Below, one piece after another: positions 34,735 to 47,088 of a stretch of DNA of 64,000 bases (position 1 is the stretch's first letter; the number at the start of each line of letters is the position of its first letter). Origin of the DNA: Caprella mutica (lineage: Eukaryota; Arthropoda; Malacostraca; Amphipoda; Caprellidae); the NCBI GenBank assembly GCA_947561585.1, contig CANNZV010000324.1, positions 248,001 through 312,000 on the forward strand, written 5' to 3'. Below the pieces are notes generated by a model. The model was given only the letters and a program-made list of their open reading frames with translations. It was not told where the DNA came from and searched no databases. A program made the translations under genes and the position numbers.

Positions 34735-37700
34735 TAAATATATTTGTATATTCTCTCTAATAGTTAAAATGTTATCAATTCAATGTATAGATATTCCGAT
34801 GATTGTAAGATACTGTAAATATGCTAATTGCCAAATAAATTATTATCGAATTTCCATGAATCTCGATCCACCTATTTCATGTTTTTCTATCGGTATCCAA
34901 GATGCTGTATACCTTGATACCTTAATTATGATGATTTTAATTTTTTTCATATAAATTCCAAAATTTAATGATAATGTATTCTATAATACCTATTTCTTAG
35001 AAATATAGTATTATTTACCGTATCTCAAAGTTTCGAACTCCTAATTCTATCATATGAAATAATTTTATTATATTGCAGTTGTGGCAAGACAGATTTCTTG
35101 TAAAAAATTATATTTTTCTCCTTCAGAACTTAAGACTGAGACAGAAAATATCAGGGTTCACCATAAGAAAAGATATAGCAATGAAATGTTAGAAATTTAT
35201 AATGAAAAAGCACCGATTATATTATCAAAATAACGACTCTGACTTTTTTTAAATGGGAATAATTCAGGGACATGAAGCTTTAGCCTCCTTAATTAAAGCA
35301 ATACAAAATTTGCTTGAATGGGACCTTTGACACAGGTTACTCAGAATATTTTGATTTTGTTTAACCCCCACTTTCCAAGCACAGGGAGTGTCCAAGAACT
35401 GCAACGATATTCTGATCTTCATGTTGTTGCTATTGTAGGGTAAGTTCAGAGTTATCGAACAGTTTCGCATTACGATCATATTTAGAAAAATAATTATAAT
35501 CAATATTAGTGAATTCTTGATACCTGCAGGTAAGAAAGATACAAATTAAAATATGTATTAAGCAATATTTATTACTCTGAGTTTGTACTTATTTGAAGGC
35601 GAAAAGTACATATTTAAAAAAGAACAATTTCGATAAAATCTAACTTCTGATTGTAGGGGATTCAAGAAAATGGACAATAGGAAGTGAATAGGAATAAGTG
35701 AATATTCCTGGAGCTAAATAGTACCGGAGTGAATATTCACTAAATGGATATTGAAAACAGTTTTGAATATCCAACAGAAGGTATTAAAAGAAGCGAACAT
35801 TCCAGTATCAAACACGCAGGGTATGCTCGATACGTAAAATATAATTGAAAATGAAACTATTAATTACATAACTAATTTGGTTCAAAATCTCTTCAATAAA
35901 TTATACGAAATAAAAAGATTCCATAACAACGACAATTAACTACAAAAGAAATCTAAAATATTTCTCCAAGTACATTCTTTTTCAAATTCAAACAGATAAT
36001 TCTGCAACTTTTGTTAAACAAAATAAGAAATATATTTTGATTAAAGAATGTCTTTTCTTCTGAAGAAATTTCTGGTCACACTTTGATAAAAAAAAACTTT
36101 CCCATTGGTTTATAAACAAATTCAGACATACTTGACATTCGTTGTGATGCCATTTTCTAATTTTTAAAAGTTGTTCAAAAAATTGACATTCATTGTGATG
36201 CCATTTTCTAATTTTTAAAAGTTGTTCAAAAAATTGACATTCATTGTGATGCCATTTTCTAATTTTTAAAAGTTGTTCAAAAAATTGACATTCATTGTGA
36301 TGCCATTTTTCTAATTTTTAAAAGTTGTTCAAAATATTGACAATATTGCTGTGTTAGTTGAGGTATTTTCTAATTTAAATATAGTGTTGAAGAGTAGGTA
36401 TATTGCTTTTTCTTCTGTCTGTATACCTACAATGCAATACTATACTCGGTTACAATATATTTGAATAAGATATAGAAAAATAAATATTTCGCTATTTTTA
36501 TTGCATATAATGCTGCTCAGTAAACCGGACAAAGGAACCTTTTTTTCGGACATAGGACAATAATTTATTCCTAGAAGTTAAAATGTTTTCAATTTTATGA
36601 TAAAGAAATTTGGATGATATTAATTAAGATACAGTAAAAATCCTAATTGGTAAATAAATTAATTTTGAATTTCCAAAAAAAATCGATCCAACTACTTGAT
36701 GTTTTAAGTTGGTTCTACTGTGCATAGGTTCTATTGGAAACTTATTTTCTATTCAACTGATTTCTTTTGACTACAATAATTATTATTTTTTTTGGATGCA
36801 GTGTGCACAGTCTAAATATTTTCTAAAAATATCATAAAGTCTCACCACCAGGTAGCGTTTTAACTTCTCTCAGAGTGTCTTTGTATGCTTCTGTTCTCAG
36901 ACATTTATTGGCAGGTATGGAATGCAGGTGAAATATTTAGTTTCCATTGGGCTGTTAACTAGGTAGGGTGAGTTAATTGTATAGAACTATAGCAGGTTGA
37001 GTATCTGGTTCTGGAAGAATGAAAGCTGACCAGGTTGTTCCTTTTGTGTCCTTATCTTTAATATTAAACCTAGTTAATTTGTGATTTAGGTCCGCCTCTC
37101 AATTTTGATACTTAAAATTGGAACAACACAATTTACGTATATAGGTTTTTCAGTAATACCATATGTTGTGGAATCTCTTCACTTACCAGAGCTGGCACAA
37201 TTAATTTTTCGGTAGGTTAGGTTAAATTTGGTGCTTTTGAATGTTAAAATTGCAGTTCTTTTCAGATATGACATCAAATATTTGTGGGAATATTTGAAGA
37301 CTACCCAACCTCCTTCCAGGTCATTACACAATCATGAAGTGTGAAGTACGACAAATTAACGGATACAAGGAACTGCATTAACGGTTTCAAGTCGCATAAA
37401 GACAATGTCAAAAACATGTAAAAAACTGAGAAATCGCAATGTGCGTTAAATTAGTTCTAAACCTAATGTTATTTCTACCGGAAATTAAATTGCGCTATAT
37501 CTCGAAACTAATCTTTGCACAGATAGCGGTATTCCTGAATAAATTCTTAAATTGTGTCCTCATACCTATTTCAAGTAACTGCCTCGCCAATATATAAATC
37601 AAACAAATATAAAAAGTGAGCAAGTAGATATACTTCAATCGAGCCCAAAGGAGCTTTATATTCTAATGGAAGAGAAGGGGAGTGGTATCCCTTGTCTCTG

Positions 37701-38418
37701 AATAATTTGTTGTTATTAGGATTTCTTATTATTACCATCCATGTTTATCCTTTTTAACGCTACTTTCAGGTCTAGAAAATATCGCTGGGTTTACTCTTCT
37801 TTAACTATGAGATTTTGGGGTTTTGTTTTAGGAAGGCTCGTATGTTTAATTTACTATCAACTTTTCATTTTAATATTTTCTACATTGGGCAACTCTCTTG
37901 TTTGACTGCTTCTTTCAGTCCCTTGTATTCAAATTAGTTTTTACGTCACTAATCACCTGCTTGGGGATTAGTGAGCCTCGTGGACCTAAACTAATCCCAC
38001 AGACGTAGATGCAAATATTTTCTTAAGATTTAGAAGCAAAATTTTCTAACTTTATTAGAGTAGTTGAAATATTATTAATTATTGATATAAAAATATTGTT
38101 GATTGTAAGATACTTTAAAAATCAAAATTCACATAATGGTAATTATCAAATTTACATCTCGGTCCAACTATTTGTTGTTTTCAGTTGGTTCTAATGCATT
38201 TAAGTTATGTATTATGAATTCTTTTGACTAAGATTTATATTACATTCTCTGTACCTACTGAAATCTAGTTAGATTCCCAGCCTTACTATTTTATATTTAA
38301 GTCAAAATACATGATTTTTTCATATCATCTGAACATCAACAAGTCATGAGAAGAATGTAAACTTAATTCATCTATTTCAAAGTAACCCCTTCGCAAATAA
38401 ATATTTCAATCAAACTTA
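34735..38418 (+). repeat. Flank unit T2
   Basis: Same order of blocks as T1 but with four copies of the 51-bp unit (36132-36337) instead of one, and CCACCAGGTAGCG (36845) in place of the usual GGTGGCG. Copies of the 200-bp module at about 34760, 36590 and 38050. Ends at the TTAA before the outer element. No gene. Confidence 0.85.
36132..36337. repeat. 51-bp tandem repeat, 4 copies
   Basis: Unit AATTGACATTCATTGTGATG, then CCATTTTCTAATTTTTAAAA and GTTGTTCAAAA. T1, T3 and T4 each carry one copy and T5 six. Confidence 0.95.
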
Positions 38419-38422
38419 TTAA

Positions 38423-39219
38423 GGGGACCGTAAATGAAAAAATCGGAAAATTTTATAGATTTTTGTATCTCAGTAATAGATAGTTAATAGTGTCAAATAT
38501 CTTCATGGCGCCTGATGATACCTCCACCTTTGAGTGGCTTATAGTGAGAATCAGGGTCTTACGGGGATTTAGTGCCGCACAGAGCAATAAACTAATTTTT
38601 TAGTTTTTTATCCTCATTTTCTGACACTTCTAAAAAGTGTAAAATTTTTGTACTCAAAAGTATAGAACTATTTTTTGGTTGAAGCTATGGAACTGCTGTT
38701 TTTTTAATTTCTTTCTTCAGGAAATTCTCTACAAGACTCTGAGAGCCGATTTTTAAATTTAGATTTTTTTTTTCGAAATATAAATTTTTATTCGAAAATG
38801 TTTTTTTTGGAAAATTTTATTTTTTTCGAAAACTAATGCAAAATTTCGAAATCAGTTTCCAGCATTTTGTAGAGAATCGAATGCAAAAAAACAAAGCCGT
38901 AGCTTCAAAATGGTCGGAGTTCTAACTTTTAAAAAAAGTTCGAAAATCGTTCGAATAACCCATTTTCAATGCGTCCAATCGAAAAAGTGTCATAAACAAA
39001 AATGTCTTTTGAATACAAAAATTTTACACTTTTTAAAAGTGTCAGAAAATGAGGATAAGAAACTCAAAAATTAGTGTATTGCTCTGTGTGGCACTAAATT
39101 CCCGTGAGACCCTGATGATGATCACTATTCAATTCTAAATTAAATTTTATATGTACGTACAAAGTTTCATAAACTTAACTTCATCAATAAATTTTTTTCC
39201 GAAATCCATGTACGGTCCC
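38423..39219. mobile_element. Outer TTAA element, X1 side
   Basis: TTAA at 38419-38422 and 39220-39223 flank ends GGGGACCGTAAATG and CATGTACGGTCCC; AAATCGGAAA and TTTCCGAAAT continue the inverted match. An inner element splits it at 38550. TTAA points to a piggyBac-like mode of insertion; the ends show one G difference. No coding. Confidence 0.75.
38550..39116. mobile_element. Inner fold-back element, X1 side
   Basis: About 100-bp inverted repeats: left ATCAGGGTCTTACGGGGATT, TAGTGCCGCACAGAGCAATA, TCCTCATTTTCTGACACTT; right end the complement of the same with few mismatches. The core has runs of A/T and GTAGAGAAT words that also pair across the centre (CTCTACAAGACTC, TTTTGTAGAGAATCG). Nested inside the outer TTAA element. 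No clear target duplication. Confidence 0.88.
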
Positions 39220-39582
39220 TTAAAAGCCACTTTCCTCTCTCATTACTTTTACTAGTTCCTAGTACTTCACGTCCTAGTCACGTTAGCAATATCACCTTTG
39301 GTTCTGTAGCAGACTTTAAACACTTGATTAACAGGTGAACAAGTAGTTCATCATCCATTCTAATTATTGTGCTTAGCTCAAGGTCCAGTGATTAGAAGAA
39401 AATTAGTCTCTGTCATTCAATATTTTCTGATAATATTTTACATGCCCTACGTGCGTAACATTGTTTTTATTTTAGTGATAAAGCCATTGATTTTTCTTTC
39501 CAGATTGAGTACGAAGTTCAATTTTTTTAAGCTCGACTGGTGAGAGATATTTGTCTCTGGCACAACTAATAACATCTATAAG
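39220..39582 (+). other. X1 upstream region
   Basis: Contains CACGTTAGCAATATCACCTT, GGTTCTGTAGCAGACTTTAA and a pyrimidine-rich TTTTTCTTTCCAG (about 39491-39503) that could be a splice acceptor. It is near-identical upstream of X2 and X3. ATCTATAAG directly precedes the ATG; in X2 it is ATCTATAAA, so an acceptor right at the ATG is not maintained. Confidence 0.5.
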
Positions 39583-41130
39583 ATGGAAGAGGTAGACATC
39601 AAACCTAATGTATTGAATCTAGATGTTCCTACTAGTCTGACCGACATGAAATTTAATTTTGATGTTGATGTCAAAATTGAGAGTGATATTGATATCAAGA
39701 ATGAGGATTTTGATTATGGAAATCATTGCTCTGGATCAGTTCTGTCAGATGAGAAAATTGAGATGTCCGACATCGATGATTGTATTGATGGAATTAGTTC
39801 ACCTGCTACTTCAAACGTAACAGGTGATAGTGATAAGAAAATACAATTAATTAATGGTTCAGAATTTAATAATGGTGAAGAGTCAGACAAGTGTGGTGAA
39901 TTATTCAGTCAGAAGGATCGGGTATACGCTGCACATCTCGCAGTTAGTCATACTGGTGAAACATCTTCTGAGTGTGATGGATATAAATGTCCTTTCTGTG
40001 ATAAGAAATTTATTCTGAAAAAAGATTTGCAATCTCATCAAAAAGTGCACGCTCAAGAAAAAACTTTAAAAGTTCCTATTCACAATAAAACATTCTCTGA
40101 AAATAGTGATGTACCTTCTCATCGAACTGTTCCTTGTGATGTTTGCGGTGAAGTGTTTACTCAAAGTGATCTTAAAAAACATCAAAAAGTTCATAAAAAT
40201 GAGAAGTCATTCAGTTGTGAAGTGTGTAATAAAACTTTCTCTAAGAAATCTACTCTGAAAAGTCATATAAGGATACACACTGGAGAAAAGCCATTCAGTT
40301 GTAAAGTTTGTGCCAAACCATTCTCTGAAAGTACAAACTTGAAATGTCATAAAAGGGTACATACTGATGAAAAACCTTTCAGTTGTGAATTGTGTGGTAA
40401 ATCATTCTCTCAAAATACTAGCTTGAAATATCATAAAAGGGTACACACTGGAGAAAAACCTTTCTGTTGTGAAGTGTGTGGTAAATCATTCTCTCAAAAT
40501 ACAAGCTTGAAAGATCATGAAAGGGTCCACACTGGAGAAAAGCCTTTCAGTTGTGAACAGTGTGGTAAAGCATTTTCTCAAAGATCTAACTTGAAAGAAC
40601 ATAAAAAGACTCACACTGGTGAAAAGCCTTTCAGTTGTGAAGTGTGTGGTAAATCATTCTCTCAAAATACTAGTTTGAAAAATCATAAAAGGGTACACAC
40701 TGGAGAAAAACCTTTCTGTTGTGAAGTGTGTGGTAAATCATTTTCTCAAAATACTAGCTTGAAAGATCATGAAAGGGTCCACACTGGAGAAAAGCCTTTC
40801 AGTTGTGAACAGTGTGGTAAAGCATTTTCTCAAAGATCTCACTTGAAAGAACATAAAAAGACTCACACTGGTGAAAAGTCTTTCAGTTGTGAAGTGTGTG
40901 GTAAATCATTCTCTCAAAATATTCACTTAAATAATCATAAAAGGATTCACACTGGAGAAAAGCCTTTCAGTTGTGACGTGTGTGGTAAATCATTCTCTCA
41001 AAAAAGTACAATTATATCACATATGAGAGTCCACACTGGCGTGAAACCTTATAGTTGTACAGTGTGTAGTAAATCATTTACTTTCAAGATATCCTTGACT
41101 AATCATCTAAGACTCCATACCGATGATTGA
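39583..41130 (+). CDS. C2H2 zinc-finger protein X1, 13 fingers
   Basis: 515 codons, MEEVDIKPNVLNLD to RLHTDD. Residues 1-75 are the acidic module with two SUMO-like lysines (VKIESD at 30-35, IKNED at 38-42). Residues 104-123 and 161-181 are eroded fingers. Intact fingers start at C136 (CPFC) and C185 (CDVC, one residue short between Cys and His), then eleven regular fingers from C212 to H512 with TGEK linkers. Fingers 5-7 and 8-10 are a tandem 252-bp duplication; the copies differ at only three residues, two of them at predicted contact positions (Y283/N367 at +6 and N336/H420 at +3). No recruitment domain recognised. Role inferred: nuclear DNA-binding regulator. Intact frame over 1.5 kb beside dead relatives argues for function. 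Confidence 0.93.
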   Translation: MEEVDIKPNVLNLDVPTSLTDMKFNFDVDVKIESDIDIKNEDFDYGNHCSGSVLSDEKIEMSDIDDCIDGISSPATSNVTGDSDKKIQLINGSEFNNGEESDKCGELFSQKDRVYAAHLAVSHTGETSSECDGYKCPFCDKKFILKKDLQSHQKVHAQEKTLKVPIHNKTFSENSDVPSHRTVPCDVCGEVFTQSDLKKHQKVHKNEKSFSCEVCNKTFSKKSTLKSHIRIHTGEKPFSCKVCAKPFSESTNLKCHKRVHTDEKPFSCELCGKSFSQNTSLKYHKRVHTGEKPFCCEVCGKSFSQNTSLKDHERVHTGEKPFSCEQCGKAFSQRSNLKEHKKTHTGEKPFSCEVCGKSFSQNTSLKNHKRVHTGEKPFCCEVCGKSFSQNTSLKDHERVHTGEKPFSCEQCGKAFSQRSHLKEHKKTHTGEKSFSCEVCGKSFSQNIHLNNHKRIHTGEKPFSCDVCGKSFSQKSTIISHMRVHTGVKPYSCTVCSKSFTFKISLTNHLRLHTDD

Positions 41131-42673
41131 TTTTATGATCTTGAAGTCTAAATTGAATGCAGGATTTTAGTGTCATCAACAAATAGCTTCAGATTGGAGA
41201 AATTAACATTTTATTTTTGACTCTAATCTTACGTAATTTTAAATGGAGTCAATGTGTTAGAATTGTTTTTCTCTATCGTTAGATCAGATGTAATTTATTT
41301 TAATGACTGAATATTGAATAAAAATATAATTCAACATCTTCAACTTATAAACCTTCTAATATGTGATAGTTTATCATCAAGTTCCCAGAGGCTCAATCCT
41401 GAAGCTGTCTGTGGTGAATGGGAAAGAATGGCATGGCGTCCCTTAAACCTCGATCTATTGTTAATTGGGTTATTTATTTATTATTTCATATATCCAATGT
41501 TTAGAATTTTCTTTACCATTACTTGAAGTCTTAGATCATAGCGCTTGGGGTATTATCTTGTACTACGAGTTATTGAATTTTTGTTTTTGGAATCACATTT
41601 TCATTTTCCTCTTCCAACCGTGAGTGCCGTCGATACTTGTTTTCCTGTTTGTTTGGATTCCTTGAGGAGTGAGTGCTTTCACGGAGTAGCTTCTCTGCAT
41701 CCATAAGCTTGGTCACCGACAGTTATGGATTAATTTGTCCTTCCACTTTATATTTAAATACTTCTTCGTGTTCCTTGTACTTAACTTAATTTTGACCTCA
41801 TTGATATGACATTTAGTTCAGAAGCAGACATTAAGCATCCAAATTTATAAATTTTCCGTCACTTGCTAGTGGCTAGAGACTCTCGGGTACTTTAACTAAT
41901 CCCACAAATTCTAAAAGTTAAAATGTTATAACTTATTGGTATGATATTATGATTATTTTAAGTTACTGTCCAGCTAAGGGTTGTTTTGGATATTGGTTGT
42001 TGGTTCTACCGTACGTATGTTTTATATTATACAAATGAATTCTTTAATTAACAAAGATTTCTATTACATTTTATGTACCTACTCAAATCTAATTAAATAG
42101 ACAGCTTTAATATGATCAGAGGTTATTTAATGATAATATGGATTTCCCGTTGAGTATGAATCTTTTCAATCAAAGCTTTATTATTTTATATTTAAGTCCA
42201 TATCCTCATTTTTTTTTCATATTATCTCTGAATCATCAAAAAATTTATTTAAAGAATTCAAACTAAATTTAATCTTCTCAAAGTATTTTCTTTTCAAATA
42301 AATACTTCAAACAAACTTATTAACAGTCTCTTTCTTTTCCGACTGCTTTTTTCAGTACCTTGTATTTAACTTCCTAGATACGTTAGCGATATCACCTTTG
42401 GTTCCGAGCAGACGTTGAACCCTTGCTTCCTATTTAACTCTTGAGCAAGTGGTTGATCATCCTTACCAATTGAGGTTGGGCCAAATTCCATGTGATTAAA
42501 AGAAAAGTAGTCTTTGTTCTTCAATATTTTCAGATAAAACCTTCCACGCTTATAGATCATATTTATGTTTCTAATTATAGCGTTGGAGCCATTGCTCATT
42601 ATTTTCCAGATATTTTTCTCAGCTCTACTGATGAGAGATATTTGTTGCTGGCTCATCTAATTTCATCTACAGG
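41131..42673 (+). other. X1 3' flank and Y2 upstream spacer
   Basis: Near-identical to the flank after X2 and to that after gene A. Contains the poly(A) signal, GAAGCTGTCTGTGGTGAATG, CAACCGTGAGTGCCGTCG, the 200-bp module at about 41910-42060 and GTTCCGAGCAGACGTTGAAC. The sense and antisense frames here follow the repeat and show no family resemblance. Confidence 0.6.
41317..41322 (+). promoter_or_regulatory. Poly(A) signal of X1
   Basis: AATAAA 187 bp after the stop; position and context are conserved after X2. Confidence 0.65.
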
Positions 42674-43158
42674 ACGGGAGAGGAAGACATCAAACCTGAT
42701 GTTTTTAATCTAGAGGCTTGTACTACTGTACTAGTCTGACCAATATGAAATTCTATTCTGATAGTTATATCAAAATTGTCAGTGATATATTTATCAAAAA
42801 TGAGGATTTTGAATATGACGATTCATTCTCAGAGGAGAAAATTGAGTTATCCAACAACAATGATTGTAAGGATGGAATTATTTCACCTGTAACTCCAAAT
42901 ATTTCTGGCCATAGTGACAAAGGCGTTCACACCTTGGAAAAGCCTTTTCGTTGTTTAGTGTGTAACAAATCATTCTTCCGAAAGTCTGACTTGAAAATTC
43001 ACATAAGGCTTCACACTGGAGAAAAGCCATTCCTTTGTGAAGTGTGTAACAAATCTTTCTCTCGAAAATCTGACTCACTTTAGAGGCCATAAAAGGGTAC
43101 ATACTGAAGAAAAAACCTTTCATTTGTGAAGTGTGTGGTAAATATTTCTTACCGTGAC
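42674..43158 (+). pseudogene. Zinc-finger relic Y2
   Basis: Same ACG start loss and early TGA/frame change as Y1, but from 42718 a longer frame survives: [38 protein letters not shown], then one whole finger (CLVC...HIRLH) and [15 protein letters not shown] before a stop at 43081-43083. It lacks the TAA seen in Y1 and Y3 in the IKNED region. The frame resumes as CEVCGKYFLP and meets the array. Confidence 0.85.
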
Positions 43159-43577
43159 CGGACAATTGCCACCCGCGGACAATTGCCACCCGCGGACAAT
43201 TGCCACCCGCGGACAATTGCCACCCGCGGACAATTGCCACCCGCGGACAATTGCCACCCGCGGACAATTGCCACCCGCGGACAATTGCCACCCACGGACA
43301 ATTGCCACCCGCGGACAATTGCCACCCGCGGACAATTGCCACCCGCGGACAATTGCCACCCGCGGACAATTGCCACCCGTTGACAATTGCCACCCGTTGA
43401 CAATTGCCACCCGTTGACAATTGCCACCCGCGGACAATTGCCACCCGCGGACAATTGCCACCCGCGGACAATTGCCACCCGCGGACAATTGCCACCCGCG
43501 GACAATTGCCACCCGCGGACAATTGCCACCCGCGGACAATTGCCACCCGCGGACAATTGCCACCCGCGGACAATTTA
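43159..43577. repeat. 17-bp GGACAATTGCC minisatellite, about 24-25 copies
   Basis: Mostly GGACAATTGCCACCCGC. Three adjacent copies near 43378-43420 have CCCGTTGA instead, and one has CCCACGG. The CACGCGG variants of Y1 are absent, so the two arrays expanded independently from one ancestor. GTGAC directly precedes at 43154-43158. Confidence 0.98.
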
Positions 43578-46500
43578 AAATTTAAAAGCTAATCTATTTG
43601 TAAATTCTTCTTAGTAGTTAAAATTTTATCAATTCAAGGTATAGATATTTCGATGATTGTAAGAGACTGTAAATATCCTAATTGCCAAATAAATTATTAT
43701 CGAATTTCCATGAATCTCGATCCTCCTATTTCATGTTTTTCTATCGGTATCCAAGATACCGATACCTTATGATGATTTTAATAATTTTTCATAGAAACTC
43801 AAAAATTTAATGATAAAGTATTCTTCAATACCTATTTCTTAGCAATATAGTATTATCAACCATATCTCAAAGTTTCGAACTCCTAATTCTATCATATGAA
43901 ATAATTTTATTATTTAGCTGTTGTGGCAAGAATGATTTGTATTTTTTAGTTTTGAGACGGAGACAGAAAATATCAGGGTTCACCAAAAGATAAGATATAG
44001 CAATGAAATGTTAGAAATTTATGATGAAAAAGCACCGATTATATTATCAAAATAACGACTCTGACTCTTTTTAAATGGGAATAATTCCGAGACATGAAGC
44101 TTTAGCCTCCTTGATTAAAGCAATACAAAATTTGCTTGGATGGGACCTTTGACACAGGTTACTCAGATTATTTTGATTTTATTTGACCCCCACTTTCCGA
44201 GCACAGGGAGTGTCCAAGAACTACAACGATATTCTAATCTTTTTCATGTTGATGCTAATGTAGGGTAAGTTCAGAGTTATCGAACAGTTTCGCATTACGA
44301 TCATATTTAGAAAAATAATTATAATTAATATTAGTGAATTCTTGATACCTGCAGGTAAGAAAGATACAAATTAAAATATGTATTCAGCTATAATTATTAC
44401 TCTGAGTTTGTACTTATTTGAAGGCGAAAAGTACATATTTAAAAAAGAACAATTTGGATAAAATCTAACTTCTGATTGTAGGGATTCAAGAAAATGGACA
44501 ATAGGAAGTGAATAGGAATAAGTGAATATTCCTGGAGCTAAATAGTACCGGAGTGAATATTCACTAAATGGATATTGAAAACAGTTTTGAATATCCAAAA
44601 GAAGGTATTAAAAGAAGCGAACATTCCAGTAACAAACACGCAGGGTATGCTCGATACGTAAAATATAATTGAAAATGAAACTATTAATTAGATAACTAAT
44701 TTGGTTCAAAATATCTTCAATAAATTATATGAAATAAAAAGATTCCATAACAACGACAATTAGCTACAAAAGAAATGTAAAAAATTTCTCCAAGTACATT
44801 CTTTTTCAAATTCAAACGGATAATTCTGCAACTTTTGTTAAACAAAATAAAAAATATATTTTGATTAAAGAATGTCTTTTCTTCTGAAGAAATTTCTGGT
44901 CACACTTTGATAAAAAAAACTTCCCCATTGGTTTATAAACAAATTCAGACATACTTGACATTCATTTTTATGCCATTTCTTTTAAAGTTGTTCAAAATAT
45001 TGACAATATTGCTGTGTTAGTTGAGGTATTTTTAAAATTAAAATATAGTGTTGGAGAGTAGGTATATTGCTTTTTCTTCTGTCTGTATTCCTACAATGCA
45101 ATACTATACTCTGTTACAATGTATTTGAACAAGATATAGAAAAATAAATATTTTGCTATTTTTATTGCATATAATGCTGCTCAGTAAATCGGACAAATGA
45201 ACCTTTTTTTCGGACATAGGACAATAATTTGTTCCTAGAAGTTAAAATGTTTTCAATTTTATGGTATAGAAATTTGGATGATATTAATTAAGATACTGTA
45301 AAAATCCTAATTGGTAAATAAATTAATGTTGAATTTCCAAAAAAATCGATCCAACTACTTGATGTTTTAAGTTGGTTCTACTGTGCATAGGTTCTATTGG
45401 AAACTTATTTTCTATTCAACTGATTTCTTTTGACTACAATAAATATTATTTTTTTTGGATGCAGTGTGCACAGTCTAAATATTTTCTAAAAATATCATAA
45501 AGTCTCACCACCAGGTGGCGTTTTAACTTCTCTCAGAGTGTCTTTGTATGCTTCTGTTCTCAGACATTTATTGGCAGGTATGGAATGCAGGTGAAATATT
45601 TAGTTTCCATTGGGCTGTTAACTAGGTAGGGTGTGTTAATTGTATAGAACTATAGCAGGTTGAGTATCTGGTTCTGGAAGAATGAATGCTGACCAGGTTG
45701 TTCCTTTTGTGTCCTTATCTTTAATATTAAACCTAGTTAATTTGTGATTTAGGTCCGCCTCTCAATTTTGATACTTAAAATTGGAACAACACAATTTACG
45801 TATATAGGTTGTTCAGTAATACCATATGTTGTGGAATCTCTTCACTTACCAGAGCTGGCACAATTAATTTTTCGGTAGGTTTGGTTCAATTTGGTGGTTT
45901 TGAATGTTAAAATTGCAGTTCTTTTCAGATATGACGTCAAATATTTGTGGGAATATTTGAAGCCTACCCAAAATCCTTCCAGGTCATTACACAATCATGA
46001 AGTGTTAAGTACGACAAATTAGCGGATACAAGGAACTGCATTAACGGTTTCAAGTTGCATAAAGACAATGTCAAAACCATGTAAAAGACTGAAAAATCGA
46101 AATGTTCGTTAAATTAGTTCTAAACCTAATGTTATTTCTACCGTAAACTAAATTGCGCTCTATCTCGAAACTAATCTTTGCACAGATAGCGGTATTCCTG
46201 AATAAATTCTTAAATTGTGTCCTTTACCTATTTCAAGTAACTGCCTCGCCAATATATACATCAAATAAATATAATAAGTGAGTAAGTAGATATACTTCAA
46301 TCAAGCCCCAAGGAGCTGTATCTTCTAATGGAAGAGAAGGGGAGTGGTATCCCTTGTCTCTGAATAATTTGTTGTTATTAGGATTTCTTATTATTACCAT
46401 CCTTGTTTATCCTTTTTAACGCTACTTTCAGTTCTAGAAAATATCGCTGTGTTTACTCTTCTTTAACTATGAGATTTTGGGGTTTTGTTTTAGGAAGGCT

Positions 46501-47084
46501 CTTATGTTTAATTTACTATCAACTTTTCATTTTAATATTTTCTACATTTGGCAACTCTCTCGTTTGACTGCTTCTTTCAGTCCCTTGTATTCAAATTAGT
46601 TTTTACGTCACTAATCACCTGCTTGGGGATTAGTGACCCTCGTGGACCTAAACTAATACCACAGACGTAGATGCAAATATTTTCATAAGATTTAGAAGCA
46701 AAATTTCTAACTTTTTTCGAGTAGTTGAAATATTATTAATTATTGATATAAAAATATTGTTGATTGTAAGATGCTTTAAAAATAAAAATTCACATAATGG
46801 TAATTATCAAATTTACATCTCGGTCCAACTATTTGTTGTTTTCAGATGGTTCTGATGCATTTACGTTTTGTATTATGCAAATGAATTCTTTTGACTAAGA
46901 TTTATATTACATTCTCTGTACCTACTGAAATCTAGTTAGATACCCAGCTTTACTATTTTGCATTTAATTCAAAATACATGATTTTTTCATATCATCTGAA
47001 CATCAACAAGTCATGAGAAGAATGTAAACTTAATTCATCTATTTCAAAAAACCGCTTCGCAAATAAATATTTCAATCAAACTTA
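43578..47084 (+). repeat. Flank unit T3
   Basis: Same block order as T1; single 51-bp unit (about 44957); CCACCAGGTGGCG at 45508; 200-bp module at about 43610, 45240 and 46730. Small private changes, for example GGTATCCAAGATACCGATACC near 43747 where the others have a GCTGTATACC stretch. No gene. Confidence 0.85.
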
Positions 47085-47088
47085 TTAA

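Noticed and set aside
37209..37227. GGTAGGTTAGGTT as insect telomere repeat
   Set aside because: Only two TTAGG-like words, and other T copies read GGTTTGGTT; not a telomeric array.
43120..43592. Same peptide frames at the Y2 array
   Set aside because: Same reason; no codon structure or conserved start.
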